Assembly (NCBI GenBank): GCA_018398585.1
Contig: JAGTTD010000001.1
Coordinates: forward strand, 18,369,750-18,433,749
Origin: Simmondsia chinensis
Taxonomy: Eukaryota > Streptophyta > Magnoliopsida > Caryophyllales > Simmondsiaceae
DNA: 64,000 nucleotides
Reading direction: 5' to 3'
Below are positions 47,633-59,016 of this stretch, one piece after another. The position numbers and the translations under genes are program-made. Numbering within the stretch: the first letter of the stretch is position 1; each line of letters opens with the position of its first letter. The notes under the pieces are model-generated. The model worked only from the letters and a program-made list of their open reading frames with translations, had not been told where the DNA came from and searched no databases.

Positions 47633-48398
47633 CCATGATGAGTCATGCTACTTTACCAATCTCTTTTGGAATTATCCCAAGGGAACAAGGGGTAGTCTTT
47701 TTGTATAGTCCTTCTGATCAAAAAGTTTTTATAAGTGCAAATGTGAAATGTTTAAAGGAGAGTTTTGTAGTACACTACAAAAGTAAAAGCAAAGTGGTGT
47801 TAGAAGAAAGAAAGAAAATGACACTAATTCTGAACATCTAGCACAACTACGGACACAGTGGATGCCTTAGATGCACCAACTGATAGGAAAGCGAATGTTC
47901 TGGGTACACGAGAGCCTAGGCGTAGTTGGAGGATTGTAAGGGAACCTGACAGGTTCATGGCGGGAGCCTTAATAGTTGACTTTGACATTGAATCTGATCT
48001 TCTGATCAACAATAAGGCAATTAAAGACAAGGATGCTGACCAATGGGTCTTAGCAATGAAATCTGAGATAGGATCTATGCATTCTAATAATGTCTGGGAT
48101 CTTGTAGGGGTGCATGTTGGCATTAAGCCCATTGGATATAAATGGGTCTACAAGAGGAAAAGAAAAATTGACGGGAAGGTAAAGACCTTCAAGGCAAGAC
48201 TGGTTGCTAAGGGTTTTACCCAAAAGGAAGGAATCGATTATGATGAGACCTTCTCACCAGTAGCCATACTAAAGTCCATAAGCATGCTCCTATCCATTGC
48301 AGCTCATTATGAAATTTGGCAAATGGAAGTCAAAACGGCCTTTTTGAATGGTCGTCTTGAAGAAGACATCTATATGGTGCAACCAAATAGTTTCGTTG
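47633..48398 (+). pseudogene. G integrase end and RT first part
   Basis: The ORF 47635-47841 (MMSHATLPISFG, then FLYSPSDQKVFISANVKCLK) is the integrase C-terminal part. After a stop, 47858-48398 carries the linker (MDALDAPTDRKANVLGTREP) and RT (IGYKWVYKRKRKIDGKVKTF, DYDETFSPVAILKS, EIWQMEVKTAFLNGRLEED). It reaches IYMVQPNSFV, where J interrupts; the last ~25 codons of that ORF are J sequence. Confidence 0.88.
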
Positions 48399-48606
48399 AA
48401 CATGAAATCTTTGTAATTTTAAGTAGTCAATACTTGTTAAATTACATGTTATGGGTTTACCTTAAATTAGTATAGGGGGACCTAATATGGGCTCAATAGG
48501 ATGAGGAGAAAACTAAACCTACAACAAATCAAGGAAAAAAAAAAAAAAAAAAAGGATGATGTATTAAGCTATTTTAGCCTAATGTTATTAAATATCAAGA
48601 TAAAAT

Positions 48607-48642
<36 letters not shown>

Positions 48643-48940
48643 AAAAAGGGGTGCAGTTAAACTGCATCCCATTTTGCACATCTCACCATCTAAAAGCAAA
48701 AATGGGGATGGTGGGGGTGGAGGTTGGAGAAACACACTATTACTATAAACAAGAGTTCAAAAAAAATATATATCAAAGAGTGGAGGATCAAAAAATCAGG
48801 AAGGAAAGAAAAAGAAAAAGAAGAAAAATAAAAAAAGAAAAGAAAATATGAACGGAGGAAAAGAAAAACAAAAAAAAGTTGCTGTAAAAATCCAAAACAT
48901 TCAAAATCAAATTAAAACATTTTTCAATATTCTGCTTTTC

Positions 48941-49350
48941 GAACTATGTCAATCTAATTCCAAAAAGGGTACGTATGAAACCCAAAATATAAATTGGGTG
49001 CGGTTACAACTATTAAGAAAATTGATGTGGAAAATTCGATATTCTATTTTTCTTAGAACTACATTAACCTGGTCCCAGAAAGGATGCGTAGGAAACTCAT
49101 TATAAAAATTTGAGTGCGCTTACAAAAGTTTGAAAATCAAATTGAAATTTTGGTGGTTCTATAATTTAGAACTACGTTAGCGTGATCCCGAAAAGGGTAC
49201 GTAGGAAACACGAAATAAAAAGTTGGGTGCAATTACAAATATTAAAAAAATCAATTTCAAAAATTCTATATTCTATTTTTTAGAACTACGTTGACTTGAT
49301 CCCAAAGACGGTACGTAGGAAACCCGAGATTAAATGACAGGTGCATTCGC
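48941..49350. repeat. ~114-bp tandem repeat, four units
   Basis: Units start with GAACTACGTTGAC-like words at 48941, 49056, 49169 and 49283. Each has GATCCC-AAAA-GGGTACGTAGGAAAC-type text and then GGTGC(A/G). A fifth, separated copy is at 49569. Confidence 0.8.
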
Positions 49351-49739
49351 AATTAAAAAAATATATCAAACATGAAATGCCGAACTCGGGTGGTTTGACC
49401 AAGAACAACCTAAAATTAAGGTTGATTTGGCCAGAGTATAAAATGACATAAAAGAACTTGAGCTCGAAGTTCAAAGAAAAAATGAGGAAATATAAATAAG
49501 TTGGAAAGAATATGCTTTAATTTGCTAAATGGGATCCAATACCTCTAAATTAAATCCAACATAAAGTTGAACTACGAACAGCTTGATCTCTTAAAAGGGT
49601 ACGTAGGCAACCAAGTTTAGGTGCAGTCCAAATAAGAAAATAAAATATTTTTCTCTCATGGGATTAATATTAAGTCAACATTCTAATTAGTTGACTTAAT
49701 TCGACTTGACTTGGGTAACCTCAAACAAATGACTTCCAT

Positions 49740-50600
49740 GTGCAGTCCAAAACAAAATACCTCTAATGTCCAGTCCAAATTCAAAACGACTTTCATGTCA
49801 AAACCAAATACAAAAATACTTCCATGTTAAACCAAATTCTTAAAAAAAAAAAAAGGCCAGTTCCATGCTAATCCTAAAACCAAATTCAATTTCATTTTCT
49901 ACCTGAATCCAAAATTAGTTTTATCGAGCTCAAACTCAAATTCAAAATAACCTAAACCTCAAACTGACTTCCATGTCACGCTTAAACCTATATTGACTTC
50001 CATGTCAGACTTAAACCCAACTTTATGTCAAATCCAAATTCAAAAGAGCGTCCATGCCAAACCAAATTTAAACTCAAAACCAAATTCATAAGCCAAGCTG
50101 ACTTCTATGCCATGTCCAAATTCAAAGTAAATCCCACGTCAATTTCAAATCCTAAATGCCAAGCCTAAGTTAAGATGTCATCCAAATTAAACTCAAATTT
50201 AAATGACATTTAAGTCAATTTTAAGTCTGAGTCAAACCCCGAATCCAAATTAGAACTAAGTCAAACCAGAAATCCAAACTAATACCGAGTCAAACTCTAA
50301 ATCCAAATTAATTCCAAGTCAAATTCCAAATCCGAATTAGTATTGAGTCAAACCCCAAATCCAAACTAATACCTAGTTAAACCCCAAATCCAAATTAATT
50401 CCAAGTCAACCCTAAATCCAAATTAGTACTAAGTCAAACCCCAAATCCAAACTAATACCGAGTCAAACCCCAAATCCAAACTAATACCGAGTCAAACCCC
50501 AAATCCAAATTAATTCCAAATCAATCCCTAATCTAGACGAATTCTAAGTCAAACTCCAATCCAAATGAATTTCAAGTCAAACCTTGATATAAAATGACTT
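49740..50600. repeat. 29-bp minisatellite, degenerate
   Basis: The unit AGTCAAACCCCAAATCCAAA + CTAATACCG is clearest at 50432-50520 (29-base spacing at 50432, 50461 and 50490). Degenerate copies extend outward in both directions (50215-50560 clear, to about 49740 weak). Confidence 0.75.
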
Positions 50601-51151
50601 CCCAGTCAAACCGAAACTTGAGATTGCTTTTAAGTCTAACAAATGAAGATCCAAATTATTTCTCACTCAAGCCAAAAATTCCCAAAATTTCAAACCCTGT
50701 CCAAATTCCCAAGTTAAATCTAAACCAAAACCAAATCAAGTCCAATATGATTTCCAAGTCAAACATAAACCTAAGCTAAACTCCAATCCAAAAAGACTTC
50801 CAAGTTGACCCCAAATTCGAAATATTTTTCGAGTCAAACCTAGGTACACATAACTCCTAAGCCAAGACTAAACCCAAATAACCTTCAAGTTGAACCTTCC
50901 GAAATACACATCAACCTAAAACGTCTTCCGTAGATGTAAATCAATTAATCGAGTAGTCACTTCATCGATTGATTAAAACATAAACATATCATCAGTCGGA
51001 ATCCAAGGGTATTCTCCAAAGGGAGATGTAATTACAGGTGTACATCACCTTAAATAGGGTCGTTTCCTCAATTAATAAAACCTATGTACACCTCGTATAT
51101 AGAGAAATTCATGTTTTGCAAATTTCATGTTTTATCTCAACGGTTTCATTG

Positions 51152-52092
51152 GGAAAAATTAGGAGCACATGGTATGCAAACTAAAGAAGTTCATACATGG
51201 ACTGAAGCAAGCATCACGCTCATGGAATATTATATTCAATGAAGCGATGAAGTCTTATGATTTTGAGCAATTGGTTGACGAACCATGCATGTACGAATGA
51301 CATCAAGAGAAAGTAGTGACTTTCTTAGTATTGTATGTTGACCATATACTCACAGGGAATTATGTAAGGGTGTTATCAGCTATAAATATTTTCTCAAGTT
51401 AGTTCGATATGAAGGACTTAGGAAAAGCCAGCTATATTCTTGGGATTAAGCTTCTGCGAGATCATAAGAGTAGGATGGTAGGTTTGGTATAGAATGAAGG
51501 ATTCTAAGAAAGGGCTTTTACCTTTCAGGCATGGAGTCCCTATTTCTCTAGAGCAGTGTCGTAGAACATCTCAAGAGGAGGAGCAGATGAGGAATGTTCC
51601 ATATGCTTCAGCTATGGGAAGCCTCATGTATGCCATGTTCTGCACGAGACCAAATATCTACTATGCTGGAGGAATGGCAAGCAGATATCAATCTAACCCA
51701 GGTCCAATTTACTAGGTGGCAGTGAAGCATATTCTCAAATACTTGAGAAGAACTAGACATTATATGTTGGTCTTTCAATGTGACAAGTTAGTTCAGTTGG
51801 CTATACTGATTTAGACTTCTAGCCAGATAAAGATGCCAGACGTTCGACATCTGGATATGTCTTTACCCTAGGAGGAGGAGCCATTAGTGGGAGGAGTGTT
51901 AACTAGTATTGTATTGCTGACTTCACCATAGGGGCTAAATACGTAGCAGCTTCAGAAGCTACAAAAAAGACATGTAGGCTCAGATAGAATAATTGACTTA
52001 ACAAAGACTTGGACTTAGTAGACCTTTGGATAATATATAGAAGGGGTGGGTATAAAGTTTGTAATAAATTGGATTTAGGACAAGTGAAAGAT
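51152..52092 (+). pseudogene. G RT end and RNase H
   Basis: Resuming after J: EHMVCKLKKFIHGLKQASRS-type codons (an in-frame TAG precedes), the polymerase box YVDHIL at about 51337 (second catalytic Asp changed to His), DMKDLGKASYILGIK, then the ORF 51494-51715 (VPYASAMGSLMYAMFCTRPN) and RNase H codons (YTDLDF, RRSTSGYVFTLGGGAISG) to about 51965. AGTGAAAGAT is the degenerate PPT before the 3' LTR. Several stops. Confidence 0.85.
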
Positions 52093-53939
52093 TGTTAGGA
52101 ATAGTATTTTATTAATAAATAAAATTGAAGTTCCAATCGTTTCCTCGTTAAATTTGTGTAAGTGAGTATATATACTGCATGTGATTTTCTTTTAAGTATT
52201 GTCCATGAGATGGACAGAGTCCTCAGATTATATTTTACATGTTTGTTCTTAGGGCATAATAAGATTAAGCTACAGATATACTTAGAACAAATGGTATGGA
52301 ATGTTATTTGAATAACTCGTGGATGGTGATGAGCTTGGCCTACTTGTCTGATAAGACCATGACTTAATACTTTAGATAACTTGTCTTGGTCATATGGACG
52401 GTGATCCAAAAGTGTTAGGTTGGTGTGTTTAATAAGAATGATACACTGAGTTAGCTCATGTGAGTTGCTTGTTTCTAGACTACTATTGAAGATGAATGAC
52501 TCATGTTGTACTATTTGAATGATGACTCTAAATCCTGAGAGTATTCTGGACTTGTGCATGGAACGTTAGTTACTTTGGTATACTATAAGTAAGGTTTAAA
52601 CAAATGACTAAATTCCCACGTACATCGGGTAGTGATGTGAAGTGTGACAAGGATCAGGTATTCATATGGAATCTATAATCTCTTATGAGATATATATGTC
52701 CCCTTAGTTGATTCACAAGTACTTGAATAGTTCGGAATTTATACTATGAATATGTTCAAGTATAAATAAATTATTTAGTCAAGGACAAATCGATAACTAA
52801 TGGAGAAGCTGTGAGAAGAATAAAGGTAGTAGTTATATTTATTCTTTGTCATAGGCATCTAGTGGAGGGGTGTTGTTATCAATACAGTCTATTAGGAAGA
52901 TACTGAATAAATGGTTTAAGTCTAGAGTAAAGTGCGATTCATTCAGTGGAATTAAGTCGCATTAAATAGTAATTAAAATTTATCATGAAGGTAATTAATT
53001 TAATACATTTGGAGCTAGATTTAAATTATCCCTATGGTCCTTGCGTAAGCCTCTACTTTTATTACCATCGAAAAACTATTAAAGAATTTATGAGATGAAT
53101 TATTTTTTCATAAGATGAGTAAATTTAATTTTGCCAAACATTATTCATGAAATGAATAAAAATAAAATATTTTTTAAAATTAAGAAAAAGTTAAATCGTG
53201 TGTTACAGGTCGCGATCCGTCTACTACGAATCGGACAAACCAACGCGCGTCAATGAGAAGCAGACACGTGGCACGCGTTTTGTTGTGACAACAAAGCGAT
53301 TAACCTATGCTTTGAAACGCTGCATTTTAGCTATATTTTGAAATAAAATGCTGCATTTTAGCTATATTTTGAAATAAAATGCCGCATTTTGTTTAAAAAA
53401 AACTGCGCATCCCACATCGATGTTTTTGCAATTTTTCACTCCGGTATCCTACTATAAATATAGGTACCGATTTTATGGTTTGGCATTCAATCCAAATAAA
53501 AATTAAAGGTTTTAGAAAGTGTTGAATTTCGGAGACCTAATTGGAGTATCCTCATCTAATATTTTTTGAAGCCCACTCTCCAGATGTTTTGAGGTCATTG
53601 CGTAGAAGGCTGCTGCATCTCAATTTTCTCAGGTCTCTGGGAGTTTTATCATTCTGGTATTCCTTAATTATTTGGAGCAATTTAGGTATGTCTTGCTTTC
53701 CTTTTCTTTTAAGTTTTTACTTTTTTATTATTTACAATTTTCTTATTATGCTAGTTATAGTTCATGCAATTGTTATGAATATATTAGCATAGAGGCCTGT
53801 AAATTTAAGTCAGGAATTTAAATCTGTAGATTTAAAATTAGGAGTTTTAAACAAAATTAGGTTTAAAATTAAGAATTTTAAACCCTACCACTACGTTAAC
53901 ATTTTTAAGTTGGGGAAAATTTTTAAAATTCGTCCAAAA
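52093..53939 (+). repeat. G 3' LTR
   Basis: It starts TGTTAGGAATAGT, with a deletion of ~35 bases after it relative to the 5' LTR, and ends CGTCCAAAA followed by the TTAAG TSD. The antisense ORF 52559-52095 (154 codons) is the longest of the recurrent LTR antisense ORFs. The segment GAAATAAAATGC(T/C)GCATTTT is duplicated at about 53340-53395. Confidence 0.88.
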
Positions 53940-53944
53940 TTAAG

Positions 53945-54734
53945 TCCATAAGGGTACTATAATCCATTGTATTTCATTTGAAGAGACATAAGAAATGGAA
54001 GTCAAGACGACATTTTTTGAATGGTCATCTTCTCAAGGTTATGTAAGTGATACAACTAGACAAATTTGTTACCATGAGTTACAAGCATACAATATGCAAA
54101 TTGTTGAAGTCTATTTGGTGACTCAAATAAGTATCTTGTTCATTAAATAGTAGATTCGATGACGGCTAATCAAGTCCTAGGGATTTGAATCAATGGTTAG
54201 TGAACCATCAGTGTATGAGTGACATAACATGTAAAGACCTTCTAAGTATTGTATATAGATGACATTCTACTCACTAAGAATGGTGTAGAATTGTTATGAG
54301 CTTTTAAGGTTTAATTTTCTAGTTTGTTTAAAAATGAAAGACCTAAGATGAGCCAATTATATTATGAGGATCAAGCTTTAGCAAGATTCAAAGAAAGGAT
54401 GTTAAGTTTATCATGAGTTTTTAGTTTTAAAAGGGAGTTTAAATGTTAGATGTCAAAAACCCATGTTGACCCTTTGAGTAGGAGTCATTAGACGGTGAAA
54501 AGTGAAGCAGTCTTGTATTGTTTACTTCACTATGGAAGTCGGACACTTGACAACTAAGAAGTTTTTGAGCAGACTACTTAACTCAGAAGGTTCTTGAAAG
54601 ATGAAAGCATGTGAGCAAAAGAATGGGACAATGAAAGATTAGTATTGGTTAAAGTTTATAGTCAAAGAGTCGATAGATCCTTATGAGATAGTTATGCAAT
54701 GCAGGGCTAATTGCGTTTAGGAAAAGTGAAAGAT
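53945..54734 (+). pseudogene. D RT end and RNase H relic
   Basis: It continues D pol after G: codons like MEVKTTFFEWSSS (TAFLNG region), LLKSIW, an intact YIDDILL polymerase box near 54250, then RNase H traces (about 54480-54560, PLSRSH). Stops and frameshifts throughout. Confidence 0.7.
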
Positions 54735-56574
54735 TATTGGAACGGGTGTCCTGAAAAACCCAATTAGTTAATTTTAAATATTAAATAAATGAAATTGTTT
54801 TATTCATTTATTGTCTGATTGTGTTTTACAAGTCAAACATGCGTGTGATTGTTTTCTAAAGCGTTCCATGAGATAGACGTAGTCCAAGATGACATGTCAC
54901 GTTCAGTTTAAGTGGTCAATGATATTGAACCACAGATAGAGTTAGATTAAACTAATGATATGTTGTCAAAGTATGTTCTTAGTCGATGATTAGTTTGGAC
55001 AACTTCTCTAATAAAACGATAATATGATACTTTTGATGACTTATCTTGGTTATGTGGATAGAGATCCAAGAGTATCATGTTAGTGTTGTCAATAAGCTTG
55101 GAACGCTGAGCAGGACTAGCTGAATTAATTATTTCTTTAGCTGCTATAAGAATAATTAATTATGTAAGACGATAACTCCAAATCAAGGAAATAGTTTGAA
55201 CTTGTGCATGGATTGTTCGTTGCTTTGATGTGCCAAAAGGATTAGTCAAAGTGCGTTGACTTGAATCTTGTGTACGTTGGGTAACGGCATGAAGTGTAGT
55301 GGGAACCGTTATTTTATGTGGAATCTATAATCTCTAACGAGATAAAGATGTCCCCTTAGTTGACTCACAAATATACGAACAGATTCTAAAATCTTTGGCT
55401 TAAGTATTCCATTTATTTGACATTTGGAATTAATATGGTAATTATTTTTAAATTATTGAATTGTTTAAGAAGGGCGAGTCGGGAACTATGACGAGAGATT
55501 TGAGAAAAGTAACGATAGTAGTTAAAGTTAGCTCACAGATATCTAATAGAGGAGTTAAATGTCGCGATAATAGCTATTTGGAATTTTTTGAGTGAATATA
55601 TTTAACTCTACAGTACAATAAAACTTTTTTTAGTGGAATTAAGTTTTACTAAATGATAATCAATTGTTATTATGAGACGATAATCAGATTTGACCCATTT
55701 GGAGTTAGAGTAAGATTTTCCCTGAGATCCCTTTGCAAGCCTCAACTAATGTTTGAAAATATTTATAATGAATTCATAAGATGAATAAATTAATTTTACC
55801 AAATAATATTTATAAGATAAATTTATTCATGAAGTACTTTAAACAAAAAAACAAGGAAAAAAAATCACGTACACATGTCATTATCCGCGTATAAGGTTTT
55901 TGGCCAATCCGCTACCGCCATGTGGTAGTGTTGATGCGGGCATAGCTGGGTCGGCGTAGATACTATAAGTGTTTAGTGCCCTTGGCCAATGATTTGATGA
56001 CAAGGGTCATGCAGTTTTGCCTATTTAAGCGCATTTTGCTGTGAGTTTAATTAAGGTTAGGGTTTTGGAGCCTAGTTTTCTTCTATGATAAAAATTTTAA
56101 AATTATTTTAGGGATTTTTTGAATTATTGTTTAGCATATTTTTTTTTTAAAAATTGTTCTTTGAAAAGATTAAAGAAAAAATTTGTAATTTTTCTAAATT
56201 AAATATCTTTGGGAGCTCAAACTGTCGTGCTAGAAGAGGTCATTGCGAATAAGACCTTGAGTTGTCAAGATATTCTTCTTCAAATTTCGAATCTTCAAGT
56301 CAGAGTTTGGATTCGCACTTGAGATATGTCTAAATTAAGTATTTGATATTTAATTTATTTTCCTTTATTTCATTTATTCTACATACTCTGTTTATACTTA
56401 TTTTATTTGATGTTTTTATTTGTCATATTATGGACCTATTAGACTAAGATTAGATCTAATTAAATAGTTTAATCAAGTCAAGACTTTAGATTAAAAATTA
56501 ACAATTTTAAATTGGTATTTATTTGCGCCTGCATAAGTGGATCTAGGGAAAGTTTTTGAAATATGTTCCCAACA
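54735..56574 (+). repeat. D 3' LTR
   Basis: It is 1,840 bp, uninterrupted, TATTGGAACGGGTGTCCTG (TG changed to TA) to ATGTTCCCAACA. It aligns with the three 5' LTR segments in order. Confidence 0.88.
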
Positions 56575-56703
56575 TGGTCACCTCCAGAACCACTGTCTGG
56601 AATTTCACTATTGACGTTAGTGATTGTGTCTCATCTCCCACTAGTTACTAAACTTTGGATTTGGGTTCAACCCAAGGCTCTAAACCTAAGCTCTGATACG
56701 AAT
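56575..56703 (-). other. E interior (5' part) with primer-binding site
   Basis: It contains GCTCTGATACGA (56690-56701), the antisense initiator-Met primer site with one change, directly next to the E 5' LTR. The remainder is non-coding. Confidence 0.7.
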
Positions 56704-57042
56704 TGTTGGGGTCTTGATACCACTTATTAAGATTACCCATATCGAAGTGACAATCATAAACAAAAGGGATAGAGGCGAACACTGGAATTTACGCAGTTCA
56801 GCCGAAACCTATATCCACGGAGGGAAGCACTTTAATTTCATTATATATGTGAAAGTTACATAGGACATCTCAACTCTCGACTCTTGCTCCACTTTACTCT
56901 TAACATACACAACGCATGTGTATATATAGAGCTATCATACTAAAATCCTAATGTTTCATTGGCCTAAATAGGATAAGATTGGCCCAATCCTAAACCTCAT
57001 AAACCAGACCTAATTCAACCAGGCTCAACACAGTCATCACAT
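56704..57042 (-). repeat. E 5' LTR
   Basis: TGTTGGGGTCTTGATACC to AGTCATCACA on the plus strand, aligned with 1936-2263, with visible divergence and a ~15-base length difference. Confidence 0.72.
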
Positions 57043-57052
57043 ATATATATAT

Positions 57053-57217
57053 ATGATGACTTTTATGATGATTTTAGAGGTGAGAGGGTAAATTTTGTAC
57101 CACAAATTTGGTTAAAGTAGGGAAATGGGATGATGTCATGTGGAAAAAAGGTGATGTTAGCAACCAAATGACTGGCCCAGAATGCTACCTCTCACTCTCA
57201 CCCTCGCATGAGAATCA
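57053..57217. mobile_element. MITE-like unit 1
   Basis: It starts GATGACTTTTATGATGATTTT and ends CACCCTCGCATGAGAATCATT, forming imperfect terminal inverted repeats, and is flanked by TA repeats. The inner GGTTAAAGTAGGGA and GATGTCATGTGG words are shared with unit 2. Confidence 0.6.
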
Positions 57218-57224
57218 TTTCATG

Positions 57225-57226
<2 letters not shown>

Positions 57227-57262
<36 letters not shown>
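57227..57262. repeat. (TA)n microsatellite between MITE-like units
   Basis: About 16 TA units; another TA run at 57043-57053 flanks the first unit. Confidence 0.9.
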
Positions 57263-57264
<2 letters not shown>

Positions 57265-57265
<1 letters not shown>

Positions 57266-57428
57266 GAATGACACTTATGAATGGGTGAGAGTTGAGAGTG
57301 TGAATTTGAGCCACACATTTTGTTAAAGTGGGGATTTGGGGCACTGTCATGTGGTGAAGATAATGTCAGCAAATAAATGAGTGATCCAAAATTCTTCTTC
57401 TCACTCTTAGCCTCTTATAGGAGTCATC
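57265..57428. mobile_element. MITE-like unit 2
   Basis: GAATGACACTTATGAATGGG at the left and TTATAGGAGTCATC at the right are imperfect inverted repeats. It is about 164 bp, close to unit 1 in length and internal words. Confidence 0.6.
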
Positions 57429-57445
57429 TTGTATACATATGGGGG

Positions 57446-57500
57446 ATGACTCTTATGAGAGAGTGAGTGAGAGATAAGAGGGGTAAAGTTTGAGCAATAT
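57446..57500. mobile_element. MITE-like unit 3, left end only
   Basis: GGATGACTCTTATGAGAGAG followed by GTAAAGTTTGAG matches the left ends of units 1 and 2, then breaks into a TA repeat. Confidence 0.5.
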
Positions 57501-57627
57501 ATATATGGAAAAAAGGAAAATATTTTTTAGCATGTTCTTCATTTATAAGGTAAAGGCATACAATATCACGGCGGACACGAGTTTCAAATCCTAAACGTAA
57601 TGCTTTGAGGGGGGAGGGGGGGCTGGT
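57501..57627. other. Short spacer, possible SINE or 3' end fragment
   Basis: It contains GAGTTTCAAATCC, resembling a Pol III B box, and a G-rich run (GGGGGGAGGGGGGG) directly before the K LTR, which could equally be a polypurine tract. No gene. Confidence 0.3.
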
Positions 57628-59016
57628 TATCTAATTGCTTACATCCTAAACTCAAGGGAGTTGGAACAACACCATTTTGGGATCGAAGGACATATGTCTT
57701 TCACATGGGGCCATCCTTGAGGGATGTTTAGCCTTTAGATGCAAGGATAATGGTGTTAACAACTCAAGTTGCCTAATGAGGTAAATCCCTTATGGGATGA
57801 TAGCCTTTCAAGATGGCTAATGGGGCAAAGGAGGCTTGAGCATGAGGGACATCCCAGAAGGCTGCAAGAAAGGCAGTTCTAAAGCTTGAGGCAATTACTT
57901 AGAGCACATATCAGGAACGTGGGCATTAAGTACATTCAAACGAATGTAGGGCATTTAGAAAAGTCTTAAACGAAATACACGGATGTGGGGTTCCAATAAG
58001 AGGCTCGACCACATGTTTTCATGGCACGATCAGCACCCATTTAGCGTGCGAAAGAAGAGTTGAGGCAGACATGGAGCATATATGCCAAAATTGTAGGATG
58101 CAACAATTATTTCCTTTTTTAAATAAGAGGCATTATTGTCATTATAATGTGTCCAGCACCAAAATACAAAATTTCTTTAAGTTTATCTTTAAAGCACACT
58201 TATGTTTTTGTCTTAGGAGTAATGTAACTTAGCCTAGTCTAGCGTGACATAGCTTGTACATGGTTGCCTTCAAGGCAATACAATTTTGGGTTTTAGGTAT
58301 GAACTCTCTATTTTAGTCTATTCCCAAAAATTGACAAGTTGAGATTTGAGGCGTAAGTTTGAGGCTTTGACGGCGTAGCCTAGAGCTTGATTTGCATTAG
58401 TCTTAACACTGATGTCCTTGCTTGATAAGTCGGGTAAAATTAGGTTTGAGTCATAGCTTAAGGGCTTTAACGGCCAAGACTTAACCTTGATTGTATTGGT
58501 CCTAACCCAGTGACCTAAACACAGTTCGCTCCACCTAAATCTTCTCAAACTCTAACTCATTCAAGTTATTGCAAGTTAAGGGTTGCCAAGCTAAAAGAAT
58601 GGATTGACTTGGGCTTGTAAGTGGATCTAAGTTTTTGAGTTTGTCTCCATCCCAATTCCTAGCTTTTAAGTGTACGAGGTGAGGTGTTTGTTGGCTCAGC
58701 TCCGTCACCCCAACGACTACTTAAGCTACGTCCACATCCATTTACATTTTTATCCAAATATTATACCAAAATCTAAAGAAATTATAATTAAAGTCTCTTT
58801 AATTAGAGGATGTGTAAATTCCACATTAATATTGCAAACCGAAGTAGGATTCACCAAAAGCACCAATCCTTTTCAGAGATGATTAGTTGAGCACAAGCAA
58901 GTGCAGTCCGAAATTTAGGCTCGCTCCCAAGTCGGTACGAGTCCCATTTGTGCATGTTAGTTTGATTTTGTATTTACGGCAACCAATCACACACTAAACA
59001 AACAAAAGGTGTAAAC
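57628..59016 (+). repeat. K left LTR
   Basis: It aligns with 59961-60774 + 63873-64000 for at least the first ~930 bases (CTCAAGGGAGTTGGAA, GATGCAACAATTATTTCC). The right end at 59016 (GTGTAAACA, followed by CCTTTTGACGACCAC) is my guess, because the second copy runs off the window. ORFs at 58318-58882 are not supported as genes. Confidence 0.6.

Larger units (their letters stand above)
48399..51142. mobile_element. Element J: unclassified 2.7-kb insertion in G's RT
   Basis: RT codons break after GTTTCGTTG (48390-48398) and resume after GTTTCATTG (51143-51151), an 8/9 match that looks like a 9-base TSD. The left end reads AACATGAAATCTTTG, and the inverse of this (CAAATTTCATGTT) lies at 51119-51131, 11 bases inside the right end. 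A 9-bp TSD with inverted ends would suggest a Mutator-like non-autonomous element, but the TIRs are weak. There is no coding domain. It contains a poly-A run (about 48534-48555), an (AT)n run (48611-48640), a ~114-bp tandem repeat and a 29-bp minisatellite. Confidence 0.6.
34602..53939 (+). mobile_element. Element G: Angela-like copia, split by H and J
   Basis: The LTRs are 34602-36555 (5') and 52093-53939 (3'), about 1.9 kb. TSD TTAAG is perfect (34597-34601 and 53940-53944). G interrupts D's RT: DETFEPDVILK resumes as a serine-rich SI(R)VLLSIV-type stretch after 53945. The interior, 36556-52092, holds a leader, a gag with its core missing, protease, integrase (split by H), RT (split by J) and RNase H. 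The LTR sequence is related to F and H. Stops throughout. Confidence 0.92.
3328..56574 (+). mobile_element. Element D: Angela-like Ty1/copia relic, split by C, Helitron and G
   Basis: The 5' LTR is 3328-3440 + 26053-27406 + 30091-30544 (about 1.9 kb), interrupted by C and a Helitron. The 3' LTR, 54735-56574, is uninterrupted (1,840 bp) and allowed the pieces to be rejoined. A Met-tRNA primer site lies at 30546-30557. The leader is about 30558-32450, the gag-pol relic is 32560-34601, and the rest of pol after insertion G is 53945-54734, ending in a degenerate PPT (AGTGAAAGAT). The long LTRs and the RT sequence context suggest the Angela group (inference). The candidate TSD is poor (AGGTT at 3323-3327 versus TGGTC at 56575-56579). 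The coding region is full of stops and is dead. Confidence 0.75.
1936..57042 (-). mobile_element. Element E: small non-autonomous copia-like LTR element, split by D
   Basis: Two related LTRs, both read on the minus strand, lie at 1936-2263 (3' LTR) and 56704-57042 (5' LTR). The left LTR is followed by an antisense polypurine tract (TTCTCCCACTTGG) and the right LTR is preceded by an antisense Met-tRNA primer site. That is the arrangement expected of one minus-strand element whose interior is 2264-3327 plus 56575-56703, about 1.2 kb. Everything between 3328 and 56574 is later insertion. The LTRs are clearly diverged and both flanks are TA-rich microsatellites, so the TSD cannot be verified. Two separate relatives that happen to face each other correctly are the alternative. 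Confidence 0.6.

Noticed and set aside
49740..50600. Regular repeats as a CRISPR-like array
   Set aside because: Units are contiguous and degenerate with no unique spacers, in a plant genome; this is a minisatellite.
58318..58882. ORFs in the K left LTR
   Set aside because: They are not open in the aligned right LTR copy and carry no domain.
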